Source of the DNA: Candidatus Dadabacteria bacterium
GTDB lineage: Bacteria; Desulfobacterota_D; UBA1144; Nemesobacterales; JADFKM01
NCBI GenBank assembly: GCA_022564935.1
Contig: JADFKM010000049.1
Span: 1-15,169 of the forward strand
DNA: 15,169 nucleotides
Direction: 5' to 3'
Below the pieces are notes generated by a model. It did no database searches. It saw only the letters and a program-made list of their open reading frames with translations, and had not been told where the DNA came from. Both the position numbers and the translations under genes were made by a program. Positions 1-7,432 of this stretch are shown here, piece by piece (position 1 is the first letter of the stretch; every line of letters starts with the position of its first letter).

Positions 1-311
1 GGGGTTTCCCTGAACCCATGGGTCGATAAGAATGGATTTCCCCCCCGGGGAAACGAGCTTGAATGTGGAATGTCCGAAATATGTAATTGATAAGTCTTTA
101 TTTAATGGCATATTTTTCTCCTATAGTAGAGTTATTTACTATTTAATTAACCACATTGTTATCGCCAATTCAACGTTTTCTCCGTTTAACTGGAATAAAT
201 GTGAAAACCTTGGTTCTCTGGGTGTCATATCATTAATTAAACAGATGACGTCAACTTTGCAGGGTCGATAGCTCCGGGATGTGAATTGTGTATGATAAAT
301 TAAATGAAAGA
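1..311. other. AT-rich leader region without a convincing gene
   Basis: No recognisable gene lies here. A 79-codon open frame (32-271, +) exists, but its product has no family signature, no good ribosome-binding site and a composition typical of translated AT-rich DNA. The left edge holds a perfect 10-bp palindrome (14-23) and a 7-bp inverted repeat with a CCC loop (37-53, TTTCCCC/GGGGAAA). No T-run follows it, so it is not a clear terminator. The promoter of the archease operon should lie in this stretch, but I could not pick a convincing -35/-10 pair. Confidence 0.5.
20..270 (+). repeat. 9-bp direct repeat GGGTCGATA flanking an AT-rich segment
   Basis: GGGTCGATA occurs at 20-28 and again at 262-270 on the same strand, bracketing 233 bp of AT-rich DNA. 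A third copy lies at 10601-10609. The spacing would suit a target-site duplication, but I see no inverted repeats just inside the copies. It may be chance. Confidence 0.25.
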
Positions 312-725
312 ATGGACTATGAAATACTGGATCATCCGGCCGATATTAGAATAAGGGTATTCGGGAATACACACACGGAGCTTTTTATCAACTCTGCCGT
401 TGCTATGATGGATATCACAACGGAGCGCGAGCTGGTTGGGGCTAAACAGGAGGTGCAGATCCAAGCTCGGGGAGACACTGCCGATGAGCTACTTGTGCAT
501 TGGCTGGAGGAGATACTGTATGTGGTTGAGACCATGAAATTCCTTTTCAGGTGCTTTCGTGTGGAGAGTATGAGCGAAAATGAAATTACGGGTTATGGGA
601 TCGGGGAAAAGATCGACTTTTCACTACACGAGCTGTACTATGAAATAAAAGCCGTCACATATCATGAATTGAAAATAAGGGAATCTGAGGCTAATTTTAT
701 GGTGGAAATACTGTTCGATATTTAG
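312..725 (+). CDS. Archease, activator of the RNA ligase RtcB
   Basis: Archease speeds the guanylylation of RtcB and lets it turn over many times. The 137-residue length from the ATG at 312 matches the usual family size of about 140. Family signatures are the opening MDYEILDHPADI (acidic residues D7 and D11), the central DELLVHWLEEILY helix, the strand EIKAVTYHEL near 111-120, and an aspartate (D136) in the last strand VEILFDI. Conserved aspartates of this family bind metal. An in-frame ATG at 288 would add eight residues before the conserved start. I prefer 312 because family members begin with this M-x-Y-E-x-L-D-H sequence. The gene lies 52 bp upstream of the rtcB ATG in the same direction, a known pairing that supports the call. 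Confidence 0.9.
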   Translation: MDYEILDHPADIRIRVFGNTHTELFINSAVAMMDITTERELVGAKQEVQIQARGDTADELLVHWLEEILYVVETMKFLFRCFRVESMSENEITGYGIGEKIDFSLHELYYEIKAVTYHELKIRESEANFMVEILFDI

Positions 726-777
726 TGTAGCACACAGAGTTTTTTTGCGTTATTATCTATTGTTGAGAGTTGGTCTA

Positions 778-2220
778 ATGGAAGAGATAACAATAAAAAA
801 AATAAACGATTATTTATGGGAAATACCGAAAACAGGCGGTATGCGTGTGCCCGGCAGGGTGTATGCGGACGAGTCGATGCTTAAGACAATAAGGAGCGAC
901 AGGGCGCTTGAGCAGGTCGTTAACGTCGCCCATCTCCCGGGAATCCAGAAGTTCTCCATCGCCATGCCCGATATACACTGGGGGTACGGGTTCCCCATAG
1001 GAGGCGTTGCGGCGTTTGACGCCGAGGAGGGAGTGATCTCTCCCGGCGGCGTAGGGTATGATATCAACTGCGGGGTCAGACTGATGAGCACCGCTCTGGA
1101 GGAAGATGATGTAAGGCCGAAGCTGAAAGATCTTGTGGATGAGCTTTTCAACAGGGTTCCGTGCGGCGTCGGCAGGTCGGGTGAAATCAAGCTTTCGAGA
1201 TCGGACTATTTGGGGATTATCGACAAAGGGGCGGGATGGGCGATTGAAAGGGGTATGGGCGATTCGCAGGACTTAGACACTATCGAAGATAACGGCTCTT
1301 TCGGGGGAGGCGACGTCGAGGTTGTGAGCCATAAGGCTTTTGAAAGGGGAAGGGAGCAGATCGGAACTCTTGGCTCAGGGAACCACTTCTTGGAGATTGA
1401 CGTAGTGGATGAGATTATGGACAGCGTCGTAGCGGATGCATTTGGTCTGTTCCGTGGTCAGGTGTGTGTTCAAATCCACTCCGGCTCACGCGGTTTCGGC
1501 CATCAGATATGCACAGATTATATCAAGACGATGATGTCTTATATGAAGCGAGAAGGCATAAGGCTCCCTGACGACCAGCTTGCGTGCGCCTATATTAAAT
1601 CGGAAGAAGCTAAGAGATACCTTTCTGCCTTCGCAACGGCTGCAAACTTTGCGTGGACGAACAGACAGATATTGATGCATCTGGCAATAGAGACATTTTG
1701 TAAGGTTTTTCGCTCCACGCCGGATAAGCTCCAAACACGCCTGGTGTATGACGTGAGTCACAATATAGTAAAGTTTGAGGAGCATGAGATTGAAGGGGTT
1801 AAAAAAAGGGTATGCGTCCACAGGAAGGGCGCTACGAGGGCTTTGCCCAGGGAGCATCCCCTGGTACCGGAAGCTTACCGCGATGTCGGACAGCCAGTGC
1901 TGATCCCCGGAGATATGGGCCGGGCGTCTTTTGTTCTCGTAGGCACTGAAGACGCGTTAAGGGATTCATTCGGCTCGTGCTGCCACGGGGCGGGAAGGAT
2001 GCTCTCCAGGCGCAAGGCGCTTAAGTCTACCACCGGAAGGGACATCGTAGATGAGTTGAGGAAAAAGGGTATTGTTGTGAGGGCGAGGGGGCGCAGAACG
2101 CTGAGAGAGGAGATGCCCGAGGCGTATAAGTTTGTCGGAGATGTTTGCGATGTGGTGCACAACGCTGGCTTGGCGCGCAAAGTGGCGCGACTGAGACCCA
2201 TGGGAGTGATAAAGGGATAA
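778..2220 (+). CDS. rtcB: RtcB, GTP-dependent 3'-5' RNA ligase / tRNA-splicing ligase
   Basis: RtcB joins RNA ends carrying 2',3'-cyclic phosphate or 3'-phosphate to 5'-hydroxyl ends, through RtcB-histidine-GMP and RNA-ppG intermediates with Mn2+. It acts in tRNA splicing in archaea and in RNA repair in bacteria. Starting at the ATG at 778 gives 480 residues. The catalytic residues then fall almost exactly at the Pyrococcus horikoshii numbers: D95 and C98 in DINCGVR, N202 and H203 in GSGNHFLE, H234 in [10 protein letters not shown]328 in DVSHN, the guanylylated histidine H403 in CCHGAGR, and a C-terminal lysine K479. This agreement decides the start over the upstream in-frame TTG at 745. There is no intein. 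The gene follows archease, its activator, and its stop lies 2 bp before the serS ATG, so the three are probably one operon. The protein looks complete and active. Confidence 0.96.
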   Translation: MEEITIKKINDYLWEIPKTGGMRVPGRVYADESMLKTIRSDRALEQVVNVAHLPGIQKFSIAMPDIHWGYGFPIGGVAAFDAEEGVISPGGVGYDINCGVRLMSTALEEDDVRPKLKDLVDELFNRVPCGVGRSGEIKLSRSDYLGIIDKGAGWAIERGMGDSQDLDTIEDNGSFGGGDVEVVSHKAFERGREQIGTLGSGNHFLEIDVVDEIMDSVVADAFGLFRGQVCVQIHSGSRGFGHQICTDYIKTMMSYMKREGIRLPDDQLACAYIKSEEAKRYLSAFATAANFAWTNRQILMHLAIETFCKVFRSTPDKLQTRLVYDVSHNIVKFEEHEIEGVKKRVCVHRKGATRALPREHPLVPEAYRDVGQPVLIPGDMGRASFVLVGTEDALRDSFGSCCHGAGRMLSRRKALKSTTGRDIVDELRKKGIVVRARGRRTLREEMPEAYKFVGDVCDVVHNAGLARKVARLRPMGVIKG

Positions 2221-2222
2221 CT

Positions 2223-3515
2223 ATGCTGGATATGAAACTGCTTAGAGAAGACATTGATAGGGTAAAAAAGGGCGTTTCCGCAAGAGGAGTCGAGATTGAC
2301 TTTGATAACTTTGTGTTTCTCGATAAGAAGAGAAGACTGCTGATTAAAGAAGTGGAGCAGCTCGAGAACAAGAGGAACACCGGATCGAAAGAGCTGGGAA
2401 AGCTAAAGCAAGAAGGGAAGGAAGATCAGCCGGTCAAGATCCAGTTGGAGCTTAAAACCATATCGGAGGAGATTAAAAAGCTCAATGAAAACAGAACCCG
2501 GGTTGAAACGGAGCTCCGGGATTTTGCGTTGACAATACCAAACATTCCACATCGTTCCGTACCGTATGGGAATGGAGAGGATAACAATGTGGAGATTAAA
2601 CGAAGTGGAGAGATCGCGGATTTGGATTTCGAGCCGCTTGACCACGTGGAGCTTGGAAAGTCCTTGGGCATTCTGGACCTAGACAGGGCGGCGAAGATCA
2701 CAGGCGCCAGGTTTTCCCTCTACACCGGCGCCGGAGCCAGGCTTGAAAGGTCACTTATAAACTTGATGCTCGACCTTCACACCGAGCATCACGGTTATAC
2801 GGAAACGCTGCCCCCTTTTATGGCGAACCGTGAAAGTTTTATAGCTACCGGCAACCTCCCAAAGTTCGAAGATGACCTGTTTAAGATAGAAGGGCTGGAG
2901 TACTATCTAGTGCCTACTGCAGAGGTTCCGGTCACAAATATTCACAGAGACGAAATACTTGCCGAGCAGGAGCTTCCGGTAAAGTACGCAGCATACACCC
3001 CTTGCTTCAGAAAAGAGGCCGGCTCTTACGGGAAGGACGCTAGGGGCATCATAAGACAGCACCAGTTCAACAAGGTAGAGCTCGTAAAGCTCTCCCACCC
3101 CGAGGAGTCCTATGAAGAGCTTGAGAGCCTGCTCGAAGATTCAGCCTCAGTGCTTGAGTTGCTTGAGCTTCCATATCGTATTGTAACGCTTTGCACCGCA
3201 GACCTTGGTTTTTCTTCGGCAAAGACATACGACATAGAGGTGTGGGTTACGAGCGAGCGAAAATACCGCGAGATTTCATCATGCAGCAATTATGAAGACT
3301 TCCAGTCGAGGAGGGCCAACATAAGGTTCCGTCCTAAGGGGGGCGGAAAGCCAAGATTCGTGCACACTCTGAACGGCTCAGGGCTGGCAGTCGGCAGAAC
3401 TGTGGTTGGCATACTCGAGAATTATCAGCAAAGCGACGGTTCTGTCATTATTCCTAAGGCCCTAATTCCATATATGGGTGGTATAGAGAGAATAGAAAAA
3501 TCTGAGTCCCGGTAA
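2223..3515 (+). CDS. serS: Seryl-tRNA synthetase (class II)
   Basis: It charges tRNA-Ser, and also tRNA-Sec if present, with serine in the cytoplasm. The product is 430 residues, the standard bacterial length. The N-terminal 110 residues are rich in K, E, L and R and form the long helical arm that contacts the variable arm of tRNA-Ser. The catalytic core shows PTAEVP near 230, class II motif 2 as [21 protein letters not shown] near 265-285, and motif 3 as [16 protein letters not shown] near 385-405. The motif 2 loop has the usual R-x-H-Q-F end. The start at 2223 ([10 protein letters not shown]) fits the family; the open frame extends 26 codons upstream into rtcB but that part is not SerRS-like. 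The start lies 2 bp after the rtcB stop, implying translational coupling. No terminator hairpin is visible in the 46 bp before the convergent kinase gene. Confidence 0.95.
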   Translation: MLDMKLLREDIDRVKKGVSARGVEIDFDNFVFLDKKRRLLIKEVEQLENKRNTGSKELGKLKQEGKEDQPVKIQLELKTISEEIKKLNENRTRVETELRDFALTIPNIPHRSVPYGNGEDNNVEIKRSGEIADLDFEPLDHVELGKSLGILDLDRAAKITGARFSLYTGAGARLERSLINLMLDLHTEHHGYTETLPPFMANRESFIATGNLPKFEDDLFKIEGLEYYLVPTAEVPVTNIHRDEILAEQELPVKYAAYTPCFRKEAGSYGKDARGIIRQHQFNKVELVKLSHPEESYEELESLLEDSASVLELLELPYRIVTLCTADLGFSSAKTYDIEVWVTSERKYREISSCSNYEDFQSRRANIRFRPKGGGKPRFVHTLNGSGLAVGRTVVGILENYQQSDGSVIIPKALIPYMGGIERIEKSESR

Positions 3516-3561
3516 ATATTAGTATTGATCTACATGTAATGGGGATGTGGGGGGCTGGCAG

Positions 3562-6375
3562 TTATTTCTCGTCTTCTTTTTCTGAATCTTTATTTTCAAC
3601 CGGATCTTCTTTGTAAATGGGGAGCCTGATTTTGAATACGGCACCGCCTTCATCCTGATTTGACACGAGCAATTCACCCTCATGCTGCTTGATAATACCG
3701 TATGAGACCGATAGGCCGAGTCCGGTTCCTTTACCTTCAGGCTTGGTTGTGAAGAACGGATCGAAAATCTTGTTGATAACTTCTTTTTTGATTCCCGGTC
3801 CATTGTCGGAAAACGTTATCTGCACCATGCCTTCGATGTTGGGCTCGGAACCCACGTTTGGCTGCTCGTAGGTGGTCTCTATTGTGAGTGTGGAACCGTT
3901 GTTCTTTTTGTGCTCAGCCATGGCGTACTCCGCGTTAATAACGAGGTTCAGAAACACTTGTTGAAGCTGGTTCGGGTCTGCAATTACGAGGGGCAAATTT
4001 GGAAGGAGATTTTGTTCTAACTTTATATTATGTTTTTTGAAGTCGTATTCTTTAAGCGTCAATGTCTTTTCTATGATCTCGTTTATACTCGTGAGTTTCC
4101 TTTCCGGTCCATACTTCCTCGCAAATGAAAGCAAGTCCTGGATGACTTTCTTAGACCTGAGTGCTTCATCGTATATGATCTTGATGTTCGAGCGGATTTC
4201 CTCGTCCATTTCCTCGTTCATAAGAAGGAGTTCTGAATATCCGATTACTACTGCGAGCGGGTTGTTAACTTCATGAGTGACGCCTGAGATAAGCTGACCC
4301 ACCGCAGCCATTTTCTCGGAGTGAATTAGCTGCTCTTGCAGGTATTTCCTCTCGGTTATATCAAAAACTATAGCGGTGAAGATCTTTTGACCGCTGATCT
4401 TGCACGAAGAAATGGATACTTCGATTGGGAACTCTTCGCCGTTTTTCTTACAGCCGGTGAATTCCACCATATTGGATACCAGGTTCGGAATAACAGAATC
4501 TAAATACTGAGAAGCACTCTCTTTGAAAACACCTCTATATTTATCTGGAATGAGGGGAGAGATATCTTTGTTAATCATTTCACCCCTGGAATATCCGAAC
4601 AACTCTTCTGCAGAGGGGTTAAACATTGTGACTTTTCCATCGATGTCAATGGCAATGATGGCGCTTGTGGCAGTTTGAACGAGCGTTCTGTAACGCTCTT
4701 CAGATTCCCTTAGGGATTGCTCAAGCCTCTTTCTGATCGTAACATCCTCTAGTACGGAGACCACTGCTACGGTATTGCCGTCTTTATCCTTTACAACCGA
4801 GGTTCTTTCATATACCGGGAACACATTGCCGTCTTTTCTGACGCCGAGTCTTTCTCCGTCCCAACCGACCATTAAAATGGCCTCGTTAATTTTATCGCTA
4901 ACGCCTGATGAGTCTTCAAATGGATAAAGAATGCTGCTGGATTTCCCGATTAACTCATCAAGGCTGTAGCCGAAAATATCTGTGTGAGCCGGATTTATGT
5001 ATTTGATGTTAATGTTCATATCCGTTATTGTGACTGCAGAATGAAGGCTGTTCATAGCTGCTGCCAGTCTGAGAACTTCGGCATCCGCTTTCTTGGATTC
5101 TGTCAAATCCTTGGCAATCAATTGAACAGCCGGGTTGCCGTTGTACTCTGTCAACACGCTATTAACTTCGAGAATGACTCCGGTGCCGTTTCTTTCCAGA
5201 AGAGTGATTTCATACGTAGGCACATCCTCTCCGTTCAGTTTTTTTCTAAGGTTCTCTCTCAGTACTTCTCGGTACGGCAGTGTTACGATGTCATAAATGT
5301 TGAAGCTGTAAAACTCTTGGAGTGTAAACTTAAGAACATCTATACACATTTTGTTTACATAGGTTAACTTATCATTCTGAGTTATGAGTATTAAATAAGG
5401 GGAACTTTCGACAAGTGTTCTGTACTTCCTTTCTGATCCCACAATGCGCTTGGATTTGGTTTGGGTTTCATTGTGCAGCCTGACGTTTTCTATTGATATT
5501 GTCGACGTTCCTGCCAGGCCTTCGAGAAGCGTCTTGTTCTCATCAGCCTCCTCGGAAGTTAATTCGGTTTTATCCTTCCATACCTGTATCATCCCCATAA
5601 ATTGTCCGTTACGGTCTATAATCGGCACACTCAGATAAGGACCCTGATTAGATTGCTCCCGGTCGGAGCGTTCCGAGGACCCGTTGGGCTCTAGAGTGGA
5701 ATCAATAGAATTATCAGATTTATTTGTTGGGTCTTTTTTAGCAACGAGTGAGTTAGCACCGCTATTTTGATTATCGTCGGGTAGGGTTTCCACCCATTGG
5801 GCGCCGTCCCAGTACTGTCTCATTACGATTTGGTTGTCCTCTATAAGGGAGGCTTCGGCTTTATCGGCTTCGGTAAGAGCCATGGCGCGTTTTGATATCT
5901 GGCGTATTACATGCTTCATATCATAAGTAGCAGAAATCTCCTCGGTTGATTGTAGGTACGCTTGAATTTGCTTGAGCCTGCGTGCGTTCTGAGCTTTGTA
6001 GTGTTGATTTTCAAGCGCTTTCGAAGCTATCATCATTATGTCAGAGTCGTCGTGTATTGAGTTATCCAATAATGCGTATGCCCCCATCTGCATTGCTTTG
6101 GTGAGAGTATCAGGATTGCGCTCGGGGCAGAACATAATGACCTCGCTTTCAGGGGAAATGGATTTAATTTCTTTAAGGATGGTTAAATCGGAGTTGCCAT
6201 GAATCGTCGTGTCGACAATAACAACGTTGAAATACTTAATTTTAATTATTTCCATAAGTTCCTTGTAATCATTTAATATGTGGAAACCGAGCTCTAAGGG
6301 TTGAAGGGAACTTACAATTTTACTGACGATAGCTTGGTTATTCAAAGCTATAAGGATAGACGAATTCTTTATCAC
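3562..6375 (-). CDS. Soluble multi-sensor histidine kinase with degenerate N-terminal receiver (pseudo-REC-GAF-PAS-PAS-PAS-HisKA-HATPase)
   Basis: A 937-residue sensor kinase without membrane segments, so it should sense a cytoplasmic signal. Domains in order: receiver-like (1-125), GAF (about 140-305), PAS1 (about 315-430), PAS2 (about 435-555), PAS3 (about 558-680), HisKA with phospho-histidine H701 in GVTHEVNNPL, and HATPase with N-box N814 (LVINAEYAM), G1 box D857-NGPGI, F box FDPFFTT and G2 box GKGTGLGLS (about 880-890). The kinase core looks active. The receiver keeps the phospho-acceptor position D55 (VVIVDT) but has N12-N13 where the acidic pair belongs, and D104 where the invariant lysine belongs. 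It is probably not phosphorylated in the normal way. The GAF domain carries a hydrophilic N/S/D-rich insert at about 198-245. Translation begins at GTG (6375-6373), decided by GGGAG nine bases upstream. No response-regulator gene lies in the window, so it is an orphan kinase here. Its DNA is visibly more AT-rich than ileS or the lut genes. Confidence 0.9.
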   Translation of the reverse strand: MIKNSSILIALNNQAIVSKIVSSLQPLELGFHILNDYKELMEIIKIKYFNVVIVDTTIHGNSDLTILKEIKSISPESEVIMFCPERNPDTLTKAMQMGAYALLDNSIHDDSDIMMIASKALENQHYKAQNARRLKQIQAYLQSTEEISATYDMKHVIRQISKRAMALTEADKAEASLIEDNQIVMRQYWDGAQWVETLPDDNQNSGANSLVAKKDPTNKSDNSIDSTLEPNGSSERSDREQSNQGPYLSVPIIDRNGQFMGMIQVWKDKTELTSEEADENKTLLEGLAGTSTISIENVRLHNETQTKSKRIVGSERKYRTLVESSPYLILITQNDKLTYVNKMCIDVLKFTLQEFYSFNIYDIVTLPYREVLRENLRKKLNGEDVPTYEITLLERNGTGVILEVNSVLTEYNGNPAVQLIAKDLTESKKADAEVLRLAAAMNSLHSAVTITDMNINIKYINPAHTDIFGYSLDELIGKSSSILYPFEDSSGVSDKINEAILMVGWDGERLGVRKDGNVFPVYERTSVVKDKDGNTVAVVSVLEDVTIRKRLEQSLRESEERYRTLVQTATSAIIAIDIDGKVTMFNPSAEELFGYSRGEMINKDISPLIPDKYRGVFKESASQYLDSVIPNLVSNMVEFTGCKKNGEEFPIEVSISSCKISGQKIFTAIVFDITERKYLQEQLIHSEKMAAVGQLISGVTHEVNNPLAVVIGYSELLLMNEEMDEEIRSNIKIIYDEALRSKKVIQDLLSFARKYGPERKLTSINEIIEKTLTLKEYDFKKHNIKLEQNLLPNLPLVIADPNQLQQVFLNLVINAEYAMAEHKKNNGSTLTIETTYEQPNVGSEPNIEGMVQITFSDNGPGIKKEVINKIFDPFFTTKPEGKGTGLGLSVSYGIIKQHEGELLVSNQDEGGAVFKIRLPIYKEDPVENKDSEKEDEK

Positions 6376-6384
6376 TGTATCTCA

Positions 6385-6402
6385 CTCCCAATATAAATTA
6401 TA
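6385..6402 (-). promoter_or_regulatory. Candidate -10 and ribosome-binding site of the kinase gene
   Basis: On the minus strand a perfect TATAAT (6402-6397) precedes GGGAG (6389-6385), which sits nine bases from the GTG start. The ribosome-binding site is convincing. The promoter is less so: no good -35 is found at the right distance, and the leader would be only about 15 nt. Confidence 0.4.
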
Positions 6403-6431
6403 ATCTAAATGCGGTAATGTAGAAAGAATAT

Positions 6432-6444
6432 TTATGAATCATAA
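6432..6444. promoter_or_regulatory. Perfect 13-bp palindrome upstream of the kinase gene
   Basis: TTATGA-A-TCATAA is a perfect inverted repeat about 57-69 bp upstream of the kinase start codon and just upstream of its candidate promoter. It resembles an operator. The half-site TTATGAA also occurs in the palindrome upstream of ileS (10381-10398). In AT-rich DNA it may be chance. Confidence 0.3.
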
Positions 6445-6590
6445 TAAACTGTGCTTAAGTTGTATCGAGCAGGTACCGTTTTGGGTTTCGCTCATTACTC
6501 AAATGCGCCTCAATGGTTATTTAATTTTTTCAAAATACTATGATTAGTTAAAAGAATTGAAAAAAAGCAAGGGATAAGGAGCAGTATATA

Positions 6591-6839
6591 TTATAGGTCT
6601 ACATCTACATCTTTGTAGGACTTACTGAATCTTTCGGATAAGAAAAGCGAAATGAGAAGTAATATCAAGCTTATTGCCAAAATAATGGAAATACTGTATG
6701 CAATTTCCAACTCCTTACTGGATGTTGCTCCGACAAAATAACGTACGGCAATCAAAACCAATGCGAACACTGAGACTATTGCAGTGAAAGATGAAACCAT
6801 AAATATATAAGAAAATAAAGTAGTTAAAACTGAATACAT
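6591..6839 (-). CDS. Small two-helix membrane protein, unrecognised
   Basis: An 82-residue protein of no family I recognise. Two hydrophobic stretches (about 11-36 and 46-67) would span the membrane as a hairpin. They are joined by a short polar loop (GATSSKELE), and the protein ends in a charged tail (SERFSKSYKDVDVDL). The distribution of charge and hydrophobicity looks like a real membrane protein rather than random AT-rich translation. A GAGA purine run lies a few bases upstream of the ATG. It is transcribed in the same direction as the kinase, 215 bp upstream of it. A role with the kinase would be speculation. Confidence 0.55.
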   Translation of the reverse strand: MYSVLTTLFSYIFMVSSFTAIVSVFALVLIAVRYFVGATSSKELEIAYSISIILAISLILLLISLFLSERFSKSYKDVDVDL

Positions 6840-7022
6840 AATCCATTCTCTACCATTAATATATAATCATAAAAATATAATTTTATCAAGACCGGAGTTA
6901 TCCTGTTGCTTGATTTCTTTAGCTTCACACTTGATTGAGTCTTAACCTGTAAACACTTTTAGTGACTAGTGCAATTTAGGTTATATTAGTCAGCTAGAAA
7001 TAGAAACGGAGAACCACCGACC
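6840..7022. other. AT-rich divergent intergenic region
   Basis: This 183-bp gap separates the small membrane-protein gene (-) from the HIT gene (+) and should hold both promoters. TATATT at 6982-6987 is a possible -10 for the HIT gene, but no clear -35 accompanies it. GGAG at 7008-7011 is the likely ribosome-binding site for the ATG at 7023. Confidence 0.35.
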
Positions 7023-7370
7023 ATGAGCAACATCTTTGCCGATATAATAGACAGGAAGATACCCGCGGACATTGTTTACGAGGACGAGCTGTGCCTGGCA
7101 TTTAAAGACGTAAACCCCCAGGCGCCCGTGCACATCCTGCTCGTTCCGAAAAAAGAGATCGTCTCGATTGCCACGGTGGAGCCGGAAGATAAGGAAGTGC
7201 TGGGACACCTGCTCGTTAAGGCGCGCGAGATCGCCGAGCAGGCCGGAGTGACCGAGGGCGGGTACAGGCTCGTGATCAACACGAACGCAGATTCGGGACA
7301 GAGCGTTTTCCACCTCCATATCCACATCCTGGGCGGAAAGAGGATGGGATGGCCCCCCTGGGCAAACTAA
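7023..7370 (+). CDS. HIT-family (HinT-like) purine nucleoside phosphoramidase
   Basis: HIT proteins of the HinT branch hydrolyse AMP- or GMP-linked substrates such as nucleoside phosphoramidates and aminoacyl-adenylates. The 115-residue protein has the branch signature throughout: opening SNIFADIIDRKIPADIVYED, the strand APVHILLVPKKE, the Q-S-V-F-H-L-H-I-H segment with histidine triad H97, H99 and H101 (H99 being the expected nucleophile), and the C-terminal GGKRMGWPPWAN. Length and motif spacing are normal and nothing is missing. It is a single gene that converges on ileS with 62 bp between stops. The known activity of HinT on lysyl-AMP and other aminoacyl-adenylates makes the synthetase neighbour suggestive, but the two are not co-transcribed. 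Confidence 0.93.
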   Translation: MSNIFADIIDRKIPADIVYEDELCLAFKDVNPQAPVHILLVPKKEIVSIATVEPEDKEVLGHLLVKAREIAEQAGVTEGGYRLVINTNADSGQSVFHLHIHILGGKRMGWPPWAN

Positions 7371-7432
7371 CTTAGCTTTAAATATATTGGTAGTGGGTGA
7401 AGGGTAGGGGGGATGTCTAAGATCGGCGGCTT

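Noticed and set aside
37-53. GC-rich hairpin as a terminator of an upstream gene
   Set aside because: Only a 7-bp stem with a 3-nt loop, and no T-run follows on either strand.
32-271. 79-codon open frame on the plus strand
   Set aside because: No family signature and no ribosome-binding site; its composition fits chance translation of AT-rich DNA.
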